64,000 nucleotides of DNA, from contig CM051462.1 in assembly GCA_028095005.1 (NCBI GenBank), positions 239,066,973-239,130,972 on the forward strand, written 5' to 3'. Source of the DNA: Rhynchospora pubera (Eukaryota > Streptophyta > Magnoliopsida > Poales > Cyperaceae). Below, one piece after another: positions 11,763-21,664 of the stretch. The notes under the pieces are model-generated. The model saw only the letters and a list, made by a program, of their open reading frames with translations, did not search any database and was not told the origin of the DNA. A program made the translations under genes and the position numbers. Every line of letters begins with the position of its first letter. The first letter of the stretch is position 1.

Positions 11763-13548
11763 TGATATCTCATATTTATATTGCTATTTTGACCAGACTT
11801 TACATCGAAATCGTGACTAAAGTTTTGATTTATTGCTATTTTTGCCTTTCTTTGCCAGATTTGGCACTGCCTTTTGCACGTTGTTCTTATTTGTAGGAAT
11901 CCAAGGAAATCAGCAAGGAAAGCAGCAATTCAGGTGCTAGATGACTCATACCTAGCCTAGACCAAGCCCCGACTCAGCTCAATGAAGCAGCCCCGCTCGA
12001 ATCAAGACGTTTCTCAACCAGACCCTTCAATTCGGACCGAATTTCCCTGAATTCGGACCGAATTCCCGCACAGGCAAGATTTTGAAATTCCAGCAAGACC
12101 AATTCGGACCGAATTCCCCTGAATTCGGACCGAATTCCTGCACAGCCCAATTCCAGCGAGACCAATTCGGTCCGAATTCCCCTGAATTCGGTCCGAATTC
12201 CCCTGAATTCGGTCCGAATTGCTATACAAGGAAGGTGTTCTGGCAGCGTTCTGGAGGCGTTTTCCCCATCTGGAAGCCTCCATTTCCGCCTGAAATCAAG
12301 AGAAATGTGTCTGACAGCTGCTAGAGAGTACTTAGGCGCCTTCCATCTTGGGAGGAAGCCATCTTTTTCATTCCATATTCCACCTTTCTCTCTCCAGCAG
12401 ATCCATATCTGGTTTTTGGCTCCTTTCTCTTGGCTCTTGCGACTTGGACAGGGGATAGAGACGAGTTTAGTGCTGTTGATTGCTGCTCCGACGGATTCCT
12501 TACTTTATATTGTGCATTTGGTAGTGATTGTGTCCCAAAAACTTGGTCTATTTGTGTATTTCTAATACTTTTCTCTATTTTCTGGATTTATGGATTGTTT
12601 AGGTTTATATACTGTTATTTGCATGATTTTCATTAGCATGTTAGGCTAAAAACTTGTTGCTTTAGGGAATGATGTAGCTTACATTTTGGTTTTGCTTGGT
12701 TTGCTTGTTTTGTTGATGGACGAAGCTAATTACCCTTGGGGTTTTTATTGAAATTGCTTGTGTTTGAACCTTTAATTACTTGTATCGCTCGACTTTTGTA
12801 CGCGCGCAATTGTTGGGAATTTCTTTACATTCTATTAATCGAGTCCTGTACGAGTATTTCGAGGTAGGTCAATTGCGAAAGTCGACCAATTAATAACCAA
12901 AAGTGAATGTTTCTAGTTAGGCGAAAATCTAACTAGATACCTCGTAGAAAACCATTGGTAAACTAGAGTAAATCCACCGAACAACGAAAGTTGAGGGTGC
13001 AATACACTCGAAGAAGGTTATTCAACACTAGATCCCATTCCAAATACCGTACCCAATAGGCGAAAGCGGAGGGTTAGGGAGTTAGGTTTGGCGAAAGCGG
13101 AGGGTTAGAGAGTTAGGTTTGGCTTGAATAAATCAACAAAAGAGTAAACCACAGCTTTTACGCAGTGGAATTCGGTCCGGAATCCGGACCAAATTAGCAA
13201 TGTCTGAATACGACAGTGCTAAGGCTTGCGACTCTGTGGCCAGATCTAAGTGAAATCAAACCCTAAGGCACTTTTATTATCATATTTCAGTCCGTTAGAA
13301 AACCCCAAAAATATTTATTTTTATTGTCTTGCATAATTTTTGTTACTTGCGATTGCATTATTTTATTTTCCTTTAATTTGTTCTGTTTGTGTTACCGATT
13401 ATCTTCTCGATTTTTACCATCTAGATTTAAAGAAATAATAAGAATAATATTTATATCCATCCCTGTGGGTTCGACACCTTTACTCTACTACAAACGTCTA
13501 GTCGAGTACAATGATTATTTATTTGACCTTGGTTCACAACCTCGATCA
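11763..13548 (+). mobile_element. Solo LTR 2 (1,786 bp), relative of LTR 1
   Basis: It starts TGATATC like LTR 1 and ends TCGATCA. The flanks are ACACA (11758-11762) and ACGCA (13549-13553), a 5-bp TSD differing by one CpG-type transition. Near the 3' end is the 'cctgtgggttcgacacc...ctactacaaacg' phrase shared in form with LTR 1. Seven AATTCGGWCCGAATT palindromes lie at 12029-12220, with a diverged pair at about 13167-13195. No internal domain is attached. It sits inside the first bases of a copia 3' LTR (see 13591-13915), so it is younger than that element. Confidence 0.85.
12029..12220. repeat. AATTCGGWCCGAATT palindrome cluster in solo LTR 2
   Basis: Seven near-identical palindromes, the first four with GGACC and the last three with GGTCC at the centre. 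Overlapping open frames here (repeats of NSDRIQG or FGPNSPE) are translations of the repeat and are not genes. Confidence 0.9.
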
Positions 13549-13590
13549 ACGCACATAGATAGAAATATATCGTCGCACTCCCCCTCAAAT

Positions 13591-13915
13591 TAGAGCATGA
13601 AGATCACGAATTCCCAGCTTGCTGAGAAGATACTAAAATTATCGCTTGCCAAGGACTTCTGTAAAGATATTTGTGAATTGTTCTATAGTCCGTACATATC
13701 AAGTTATAATGTCTGTGCAAATAATAACTGTCACATAATGACAATCAACCGGATTAGATGCTATATGAATAACAATTTGACTATCACAAAATAACTGCAA
13801 GGGTTGTGTATGTGAGACACCAAGAAATCGAAGAAGAGACTTAAGTCATGCCAACTCACAAGTAGTGATTGCCATTGAGTGATATTCTGCTTCAGCCGAG
13901 GACCTAGATGTAGGA
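13591..13915 (-). pseudogene. Ty1/copia RNase H C-terminal remnant
   Basis: The minus strand reads, with interruptions, SRSSAEAEYHSMAITTCELA, then LLRFLGVSHTQPLQLFCDSQ, HIASNPV, DCHYV, and a C-terminus resembling FTEVLGKR and LLSKLGIRDLHA, ending in a stop. This is the classic end of the copia RNase H domain (R-S-S-A-E-A-E-Y and the FCD-S aspartate region). A polypurine tract GAGGGGGAG follows at 13578-13586, then TGCGACG, the likely start of the 3' LTR at 13577. In-frame stops and missing segments make it a pseudogene. Upstream reverse transcriptase and integrase are absent. Solo LTR 2 interrupts the 3' LTR about 29 bp after its start; the rest probably continues leftward below 11758, but I cannot fix its far end. 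Confidence 0.85.
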
Positions 13916-14039
13916 AGTGATTTGTGTACATATTTTAAATTTAAATCACATTTAACTAATTTAAACATCATGCACAACAAGAATCTAGTGGAAAGACATA
14001 AATTAGTGCAAATGGAGGGAAAAAATAACTTTCACCTCT

Positions 14040-14215
14040 TCTTGTATAGTAACAAGAAGGCGCAACCAACAGCATTTGGAGTCAGTGGCGTGCTCTCCAA
14101 CACTTCCTCTTCCTTTGCTCTTGAGTCCACCAAAAGAATTAACCAAATCCTTGTTTCTTGTTCTAGCAAGAGAAAGGATGAACCTAATCCTCTTAATTGC
14201 CTTCTTCTAATTTGA
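14040..14215. repeat. Diverged LTR-type repeat fragment, related to 29790-29940
   Basis: GTGCTCTCCAA, 'ctcgagtccacca' and 'attaaccaa' phrases occur in the same order as in the solo LTR at 29615-30508, with much divergence. Ends are not definable. A 149-codon minus-strand frame across it is not recognisable as a protein. Confidence 0.5.
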
Positions 14216-14254
14216 GAGTTATTTGAAAATCTGGATCCATAATTTATTAGATTA

Positions 14255-14345
14255 AATATTTTCAAAAATTTGAGAAAAATAGTAAAAAAAATTAAAAAAT
14301 TGTAAAATTTGGTTTCTAATGAGATTTCAATATAAAGAAGATAAT
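14255..14345. mobile_element. Fragment resembling MITE family M1 interior
   Basis: The stretch with 'aaaatttggtt...gagatttcaat' followed by 'gaacggtttgaattgg' parallels the right half of the three M1 MITEs, but no terminal repeats are present. Low-confidence relic. Confidence 0.35.
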
Positions 14346-15702
14346 GAACGGTTTGAATTGGTTGTTTAAAGCATGAAATATAAGAACGAATCCGTAGCAC
14401 GAAGGCCATCCGTGTTATGCATAGCATTTTAGCAATTACACACACTATTTTCACTAGTCTTTTTGACTCCACAAATGACACAACTTACTTTACTTCATTT
14501 TTTTCTCCCTTGATATCTATTTTTCTCGCTGCAGTTACCAAAATGAAGATTCATAAATTTCGAATTTAAGAGAACTTATGACCTTCGAGTATTTATTTAT
14601 ACTATATAAAAAGTTTACTTTTGGGATGAACAGTAATGAACTGATTTTGATTTTCTGTTACTCACTCTGTGCTGTTTTTGGTGCGATACCTTCCTGTTGT
14701 ATATCCTATGAACTTGCATAGACAACATACTTGCTCACACAGCCACACCACAATGATTTTGATTTTTTTTGTTTTACACTCTGTGGAATTCTTAGTGTGA
14801 TGCAGTCTTTGTTGTAGATATCCATTTTTTTTTGTTAAGCAACATACTTGCCTACACATCCACACCACAATGAGTCGGTACAAATAAAATTAGGGAAGCA
14901 AAGAAAGAAAAAACGAACACGGTTCTTTCATTTTCTACTCTCTAACAAGAGACGTCTCTCTCCGTATAATAACTCAGCTGGTGGAGCTGAATACCAGCTG
15001 AGTTATTATTAATATTTTTTTATTGAAGCTATAATGAAAAATAAAAATGGATCTTACTTTAATGGAAAATACCCATAGTATGTATCCCATATATGCTGAA
15101 AGTGAATTTTCTAGCTTTACGCCGATTGCTATTAGATTTGTAGCAGCTATCATTGTTAATTTTGATTCATACGGTTCTGTAATTTGAAACTGAATTATAT
15201 TTATATTAACTATGAACTTCATATTCTTGCCAATTTCAATGTAGTACAAATTCTAAATAAAAGAGATTTATAAAACCACATCTATTTCATTCTTTACAGT
15301 GCTGCTTGAACTAATGAAGACCAATTAAAATAATAACGATCATAAGAATTACAATAATTTAGTTTCATCTCTAACAATTAGTGACTCTAGCAAATATATA
15401 GTCATTCTAACTCATGATTAACGGTCAATATGTATATTAAATAGGAATGTTTGCCAAAATTTGGAAATCAAAACAGAAGTTAAAATGTCTAGGGGTAAAA
15501 TTAGAAAGTTTTGTAAAGAACTTATCAATTATGAATGATTAACTGAATTTGGGATAAAGAATTGACAGAATTATCTTCCTTAATAGGTAGGAGGAAAATT
15601 ATTTGAAATTGCATAGTTCTTTAGGAAAAGGAAATATCAATTGCACATTAGCACTATAATTTTTCGTATTTTCTGATATTAGTGGAAGGAAAGGTGAGAA
15701 AT
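14346..15702. other. Intergenic; no recognisable gene
   Basis: AT-rich. Two similar phrases (TACTTGCYYACACAKCCACACCACAATGA at about 14728-14756 and 14846-14874), each with a nearby 'tgtggaatt'/'ctctgtgctgtt' context, indicate a local duplication of about 115 bp in opposite-strand frames 14662-14883. An exact inverted repeat AGCTGAGTTATTAT flanks the GGTGGAGCTGAATACC stretch near 14968-15010. No gene is seen. Confidence 0.4.
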
Positions 15703-15705
15703 CAA

Positions 15706-15893
15706 GGCTCCGTTTGGATGGCTTCTTCCGGAATAAGGAATAAGGAATAACTATTTTTTACTAATAAATTTATTTCTAACCATCCAAACTCTTCACAAAA
15801 GTTATACACTTCCCAATAAATTTATCCCTTCCCAATAAATTTCTTCCCTTCTTCCTTCTTCCTACCTTATTCTCAACACATCCAAACGGAGCC
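15706..15893. mobile_element. Tourist-like (PIF/Harbinger) MITE T, copy 1
   Basis: The ends GGCTCCGTTTGGATG and its inverted partner CATCCAAACGGAGCC (one base changed) are flanked by CAA at 15703-15705 and 15894-15896. A 3-bp TSD and G/C-rich 'CGTTTGGAT' ends fit Tourist-like elements, though their TSD is usually TWA. Non-coding, 188 bp. Confidence 0.8.
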
Positions 15894-16303
15894 CAAAAGA
15901 AGATAAATCATTAGAAAGTTGGGGTACTTCCAAAATTAAAAACTGAAATTGGAGGGAATAATTCCAATCAGCTAAACTTTGAGAGATGTACGTCTGATTT
16001 TCCTAATCCCTAAAATAAAAAACGTGAGTTTATTTCCCCTTTGTTCTTAACTTTTATACTGTAATAACAACACCTGTATATTTTCATCTATCTTGTATAT
16101 ATCTGTAATCAGTGTCATCACAACATACAAATAATCGAAACTCTCCTGGATGAGCAATTTAAGTTAATAAACAACATAAACTTGCTAATAAATACTGTCA
16201 AAACTATTGGTTCCAGCGGAGCTGGTACGAAAAATCTAGTTTGAATATCATTTTAGCTTCTCAGGAGGAAGAACGGAGATAACACACAAGGATTGGTACG
16301 AAA

Positions 16304-16455
16304 GGCTCCGTTTGGATAGGTGTGGGAAGAAGGGAAGAAGGAAAGAAGGGAAGAAGTGAGAAGAAGTATTGAGAAGTGTGTAACTTTGTGAAGAGTTTGG
16401 ATTGTTTATAATTTTTTTTCTTCTTCTTTTTTCTCCCAACGATCCAAACGCACCC
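16304..16455. mobile_element. Tourist-like MITE T, copy 2
   Basis: It starts GGCTCCGTTTGGATAGG and ends ATCCAAACGCACCC, flanked by AAA at 16301-16303 and 16456-16458. The body is rich in GAAGG repeats and carries the shared 'gaagtgtgtaac...gtgaagagtttggattgtttata' core of copies 3 and 4. Confidence 0.78.
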
Positions 16456-16667
16456 AAAGATATGTGGATTGTATCGTTTGTAGAACGGTGTAGGAAAGCC
16501 CCAATAATTAGCACAATAAATCCATGTCATTTTTGACACTTGCGTCTACACTCCTCTTTATTGTTTGGTGTATGTTTCAGTTTGAATCCCTCTTCTCCAG
16601 TTGTTAGACCGTAAGAGGTAATCTTGCCTTAACTCCCAAAAAGCGTTCACTATAATATACACACACA

Positions 16668-17052
16668 AAGTTTTGCTATGGTGAGTTCCGACTCACTAAA
16701 GGATTCGTGAGTCGTGCTCAAAATTTTTAGATCTGGTTGAAAACGAATGATCCAAATCGTTCAATATGATCTCCCTAATAAAATCTCCATACATACCAAA
16801 TTTTATATTTTTTCGGATTTTTAAAAACTGTTATTTTTGAACGGTTCAGAACTAATTAAATTAACAATTTTTAAAAATTTAAAAAATAAATATTTAAAAA
16901 TTTGGATAAAAATATAAAATTTGGTGTTCAAGGAAATTTCAATAAGGAGATCGTATTAGACGGTTGGAACCAATCATTTTGAACTAGATCTGAGAGTTTT
17001 GAGCGTGACTCACAGACTTTCTAATGAGTCACGACTCACCATAGCAAAACTC
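16668..17052. mobile_element. Mutator-like MITE M1, copy 2
   Basis: Terminal repeats are AAGTTTTGCTATGGTGAGTT on the left and, inverted, GAGTTTTGCTATGGTGAGTC on the right. The interior matches copy 1 throughout, including the 'gaacggttcagaactaatta' centre. Flanks TATAATATAC and TATATTTATAC are only loosely similar, so the TSD is not convincing; an ACAC run has grown at the left border. Confidence 0.82.
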
Positions 17053-17071
17053 TATATTTATACAAGAACAT

Positions 17072-17470
17072 GGTCCTAGCCCTCTTTTGGTTGCCACAAG
17101 TTGTCACAACTTTATATATTATCAATATTTAAAAATTTTAAAATTCAAATGATAAATTCAAACCGTTGGTTTTATTAAATCTAATGAGCGATGTGTTTGT
17201 ATATAAGTTTTATAAAATTTAGAGTTGATTTGATATTTGATCAAGTGGTCAACAAATGAACAGATCTGGTTAACTATGACTCATTAATTTGAATACGTTT
17301 ATTGTTTAATAACTTAATCGAGTATAAAATTAACTCCAAATTTTATAAAACTTATAAACAAAAGTATCATTTTTTAAATTGAACAAGATCAACAGTTTGT
17401 ATTCAGAGTTTGAATTTAAATATTGATACAATATGAAGTTGTGGCAACCAAAAGTGGTGACACTAGAACC
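17072..17470. mobile_element. MITE family M2 (TIR element, about 400 bp)
   Basis: The left end GGTCCTAGCC...TTTTGGTTGCCACAA and the right end, inverted, GGTTCTAGTG...TTTTGGTTGCCACAA form terminal inverted repeats of roughly 33 bp with a small indel. The interior is AT-rich and roughly symmetric. No clear TSD. It abuts copy 2 of M1 with only about 19 bp between. A weak interior-like fragment occurs at about 17575-17660. Confidence 0.7.
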
Positions 17471-17474
17471 TTGC

Positions 17475-17505
17475 TATATATATATATATATGTGTGTGTG
17501 TGTGA

Positions 17506-17547
<42 letters not shown>

Positions 17548-17548
17548 G
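17475..17548. repeat. Compound (TA)n(TG)n(AG)n microsatellite
   Basis: Contiguous TA, TG (one AG interruption) and AG dinucleotide runs, starting just past the right end of MITE M2. Confidence 0.95.
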
Positions 17549-17714
17549 TGGTTAAAGCGCCATCAATTTTCTATCTACTGGGTTTTCGAGATCCAAATTT
17601 CAAATGATCAATCCAAACCGTTTAAATTGACCATCATATTGAAATGCTTTTGGAGCTCTGACTCATCTCTGCCATGCATATTACCAATTTTTGTGGCACC
17701 CACATTTTTTTAAC

Positions 17715-17740
17715 TATTATTATTATTATTATTATTATTT
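17715..17740. repeat. (TTA)n microsatellite
   Basis: About eight TTA/ATT copies. Confidence 0.9.
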
Positions 17741-19165
17741 TGAGGAGATGCACCCACCTTTTAATTCGCATAATTGGTTTTTTATTCCTAAAAAATTTAT
17801 ATTCATTAAACCGCTTAGCTTTACGAGAATCTGCGTAACCAAATACTAAGAATGTTTTGTTTTATACTTTTATGTCAAGATTCTGATATGATTCTTGACA
17901 TAAATTTCATAAAAGGAAGTGAGGAAAAAAGTACTGACGTAAATTTCATAATATGATAAATAGTGATTTCTGCAATATTATACACATGCGAGCTTATATT
18001 GCATAATAATAAAGCCAATAGTATAGTATAGTGTATACCGATGGAAAAAGAAAAATCTCTTAGTTGGGAGCTTGAACCTGCCTCGTTGTATAAAATGTAA
18101 ATCACGGGTCGTTTTCTTGGATTCAGACCGGATGCCACCCTTGCCAGGAAACTGGAGAGGATGCGGATGGGAGAATTTGGGTTTGCAAGACTGGCAGACT
18201 TTTTGACTTCCCAACTTGTTTTTATTAATTTCTTTTTAATTCCTTGCTAATCTCTGTCAAAATGGTTTAATTCATAAGTAATTCCGAGTCGTGAAAGCAT
18301 ATTGTTATAATTTCCGTTCCGGCCATGTAAAATTCAACAAATAAGGAAATGAACTAAAAAGGTACACTTCGAGCCCACCTAAACCAAGTAAAGCCACTTG
18401 AAATTTGCTGTTGTCCTTGAACCACAAGAATTTTCAATACAAAAAACAAGGACAAATTTTTAATTAGAGCTATGAATCTTTTGATACATATGGTTTACCT
18501 AAGCGATAAGGACAAAACCTGTAACATATCCAACACATCTTTTTTTTTTTTCTTTAAATACACATTGTAAGATCGTGATCAGGGGCGGAACCAAGATTCC
18601 GACATAGGGTGGGCCGATCAGCCGACCGTGGAGTAAAAAATAGCACTGTCTTTCGCGGCCGTGGAGTCTGTCGCCTGCAGCCTCCTGACTCCTTACTCCC
18701 GAGCCGAGAGAGAGAGAGTAAGAGAGATCAGAGAATGGAAATTGTCGAATTGGGAGATGGATTTAGAAATTAGGAGGAACAATTTAAAAATTATATATTT
18801 CTTTCTGCCTCTGACAGGAATTGGGAGATGAATTTGCGTAAGATGATTAGAATTGGTCTCTAAGTGTTTACATTAAGAGACATGGAATCTCTACTTAGAC
18901 AACTAACTAGGTCAAATGGGCTCATTTACTTTAGCTTTGGACCTTTGGCGTAGACCCAACTATAACCTCTCCAATAAATTTTGCTACTGATCGTGATAAC
19001 CAACAAATTGTTGATTTTCATAATACTGATTACGAAGGATTAAGTGCCTTCGCTTTTCATGCCCGCACTTAAACCCCTTAATAAAAATTTTATAAAATTC
19101 ATAATACGAAAATATAGTTATCAGATGCGATATCTATGGCACTTTAGCCCACCTCTATATATATA
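17741..19165. other. Intergenic; possible degraded hAT end
   Basis: No gene recognised. CAGGGGCGGAACCAAG at 18580 resembles the left end of plant hAT MITEs, and TTTCTGCCTCTG at about 18802-18813 could be its right end, but flanking bases give no 8-bp TSD, so the element is only suspected. Confidence 0.35.
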
Positions 19166-19546
19166 GAGTTCAGCTACGGTGAGTCGCGACTCACGGACCC
19201 TCCGGTGAGTCGCGACCAATACTCCTAGATCTAGATCAAAATGACCGATCAAAACCGTCCAATATGATCTCCCTATTGAAATTTTCATGTAAACCAAATT
19301 TTTCATTTTTTCGAAATTTTTAAGTATTTTTTTTTGAAATTTTAGAAAATCGTTAATCTAATTGGTTCTGAACCATTAAAAACATCAGTTTTTAAAAATC
19401 CGAAAAAAATACTTAAAAATTTCAAAAAAAAATAAAAAATTTGGTTTGCACGGAGATTTCAATAAGGAGATCATATTAGACGGTTTGGATCTGTCATTTT
19501 GATCTAGATCTAGGAGTATTGGTCGCGACTCACCGTAGCTAGACTA
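19166..19546. mobile_element. Mutator-like MITE M1, copy 3
   Basis: It starts GAGTTCAGCTACGGTGAGTCGCG and ends (inverted) TAGTCTAGCTACGGTGAGTCGCG. The subterminal halves 'cggaccctccggtgagtcgcgacc' and 'ggtcgcgactcaccgtag' add to the symmetry. The interior matches copies 1 and 2. No clear TSD; the left flank is a TA run. Confidence 0.8.
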
Positions 19547-19549
19547 TAA

Positions 19550-20858
19550 AAAAATCATCAATTTCGAGTTTTCGACACACAAATTGACTAAAAAAATCGA
19601 TACTAATTAAATCACATGGAAAGATTTTATTTGGAAACTCTTTTTTTTTATGTGAAGTTATCTATATTTTAACTAAAAATACAATATAAGCATACGAAAT
19701 GAAGGTATTTAATGAAGTCGGTATCATTAATAATAAAATCATACAGTCGTAGTAGTTTATTATAAAGTGGCATAGGATTCCTTGAACGGTACAATAGATC
19801 AGGGGGGCAGAGCGGTACAGAGGAGCAGAAGGTGTGTGGTGTGGGATGCCGGATTAATTAATTAATAACTTAATTATTTAGTTAATAGTATTGTTATTAA
19901 TTATATTGATGCACACGTGCGCAGCATCTGCCACTGCCACCCACGCAGTTAGCGACAATTACATGTTGCAATTACACTGCTGTAATATTACTATACTAAT
20001 TTTGCACGATTCTCGTGCCACTTCCGTACTTGCTTGATTCAAAATATCTTTATTATATATAAATTTACAGCCCTCTTGACTTGTTCCTTGTTCGGCTGCC
20101 TTTTAAAGTAGTTTTAATTTTAATAAGCCTCTCAAGTGTCAAAGAATCCATTTCTCAATAATTTCATTCCTGAAGATAGGAAAATAAATGGATATTACAT
20201 ATTTATCATTGTTAGGCGTAATCGTGTTGTAAGTATCTGACTTTTATGCAAAATAAGGAAAGAAACTCAAAATTTTAAAAGCATCTATCTTCTAATAGTT
20301 TTTTAAAAAAAAAATAAAATAAGGCTATTCTCTTGTGATAGTTGCTTTGCAAGACAAGTCACAAGTGGCATAACATTTTATTGGTGCAATGATAATTCTT
20401 ATTCAGTTTTATTCTAGAGTAATTATGATTTGTAGCTGTGACTGTGAGTACTGAGTAGCATAATTATTTTTGTACTTTTATTAAAATTGAAGCCTAGGAT
20501 ACCCATTAGCTACACTAAGATTGGTCCAGCTTATAATTCATGTTCCCCTCCTCGGTACGAATCTTTTGAGGTGTATTGGGTTCCATCATGTTTCGCTCGA
20601 AAAAGAAAGTTTTTGTCCAAAAGGACCGGAAAAAATATCAAGGCAACAGAAATTGGTAATTATGAATTTTTCAGTCGACCCAAAAATTGGATATCTTATT
20701 TAGTATCGTTAACCATCATATATATTTATTTATATGTTACAATTAGAATTAAGAACTATTGCGGTATGTGCATCGTATAATGTCTATGTACATGGAATTA
20801 GTATCATTGTCACATGTTGTAATTTGACAACCATTTGGTAATATTTGTTGAGCCTATA
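19550..20858. other. Intergenic; unrecognised ORF at 20487-20780
   Basis: A 97-codon plus-strand frame (20487-20780, with ARKRKFLSKRTGKNIKATEI) lies just left of the plastid-derived segment. I considered that it might be organellar too but cannot match it to a plastid or mitochondrial gene. The rest is AT-rich with no feature. Confidence 0.35.
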
Positions 20859-21002
20859 TTGTACATAATTCTTGAAAAAATCTCGTATTTTTTGATCTTC
20901 TTGTATACTCGTAGCATATTTTTTTGGTTCTTCGAACCAAATAGAATGATGACTTTGGGTTGTACCAAGTCTGAAACAAAGTGGATTTGTTTTTTGTCCC
21001 AT
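20859..21002 (-). pseudogene. rps3: Plastid rps3 5' fragment (nuclear plastid DNA)
   Basis: The minus strand from ATG at 21000-21002 reads [20 protein letters not shown], then IWFEEPKKY, and QEDQKIRDFFKNYVQ. This is the N-terminus of plastid ribosomal protein S3 (family consensus [20 protein letters not shown]) for about 48 residues, with substitutions such as I5T and G9C. Similarity stops abruptly after YVQ, which marks the transfer breakpoint. Plastid rps3 is about 218 codons, so most is missing. Just upstream on the same strand lies the end of rpl22, which is the plastid gene order. It is a nuclear plastid insertion (NUPT) with no expected function. Confidence 0.88.
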
Positions 21003-21054
21003 AATTCCTCCGTATTTTATTTTTTTATCCATATTTTTGAAATTTCATAGGAAT

Positions 21055-21183
21055 CTAAATCTTAGATTGATCTAAGAAAGATTTCAGTTTTTCCTTTAGT
21101 TCGATTGTTATATGACACGTGGTTCTTTTTATTGGAAAACTATGAAAGATTTTTAGTTCACGACCTAACTCGGATTCTTCTCA
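21055..21183 (-). pseudogene. rpl22: Plastid rpl22 3' fragment (NUPT)
   Basis: The minus strand reads FPIKRTTCHITIELKEKLK, then SFLDQSKI and a stop at 21055-21057. This matches the C-terminal region of plastid ribosomal protein L22 (family: YPIKRPTCHITIV). Upstream bases (to about 21183) look like a decayed continuation. The 52-bp gap to the rps3 start agrees with the rpl22-rps3 order of plastid genomes. Only the last 40 or so codons survive. Confidence 0.78.
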
Positions 21184-21337
21184 GTAGCACATATTATTTT
21201 TTTTAAGAAAATATTTGACAGAGACTTGTCAAGTTAGTGACACATAATATTGAGTCGTATTCGTTTCAAATGCATATATAATTTTAACCACGATAACAGT
21301 GCAAACTAAAAATCTCATACAAAAAAGTAACTTTTAA

Positions 21338-21504
21338 GGGTGCGTTTGGATAGGTGTGGAAAGAAGGGAAGAAGGGAAGAAGTGGAAAGAAGTATTGGGA
21401 AGTGTGTAATTTTGTGAAGAATTTGGATTGTTTATAATTTTTTTTTCTTCTTTTTCTTCCTTCTTCTTCTTCTTCTTCTTTCTTCCAACGATCCAAACAC
21501 ACCC
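21338..21504. mobile_element. Tourist-like MITE T, copy 3
   Basis: Ends GGGTGCGTTTGGATAGG and ATCCAAACACACCC with canonical TAA duplications at 21335-21337 and 21505-21507. The body contains GAAGG and TTCTTC stretches. Confidence 0.88.
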
Positions 21505-21518
21505 TAAGATATTTCTCT

Positions 21519-21661
21519 GCCTACGTTTGGATGAGAAAAGAAAAAGAAAGAAGAAAAAAAATTATAAACAATCCAAACTCTTCACAAAATTACACACTTC
21601 CCAATACTTCTTCCCACTTCTTCCCTTATTCTCTTCTTCCCACACCTATCCAAACGCACCC
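21519..21661. mobile_element. Tourist-like MITE T, copy 4 (inverted relative to copy 3)
   Basis: Starts GCCTACGTTTGGATGAG and ends CTATCCAAACGCACCC, flanked by TCT at 21516-21518 and 21662-21664. Its sequence is largely the reverse complement of copy 3, only 14 bp away, so the pair makes an inverted repeat of about 320 bp. Confidence 0.8.
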
Positions 21662-21664
21662 TCT

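Noticed and set aside
12014..12324. Three overlapping repeat-protein frames (NSDRIQG, FGPNSPE)
   Set aside because: They are readings of the AATTCGGWCCGAATT palindromes on both strands, inside an LTR.
18580..18813. Second hAT-like MITE (CAGGGGCGG start)
   Set aside because: The right end is doubtful and no 8-bp duplication flanks it.
20487..20780. Organellar gene next to the rps3 fragment
   Set aside because: No match to a plastid or mitochondrial protein I know; strand and order do not continue rps3 or rpl16.
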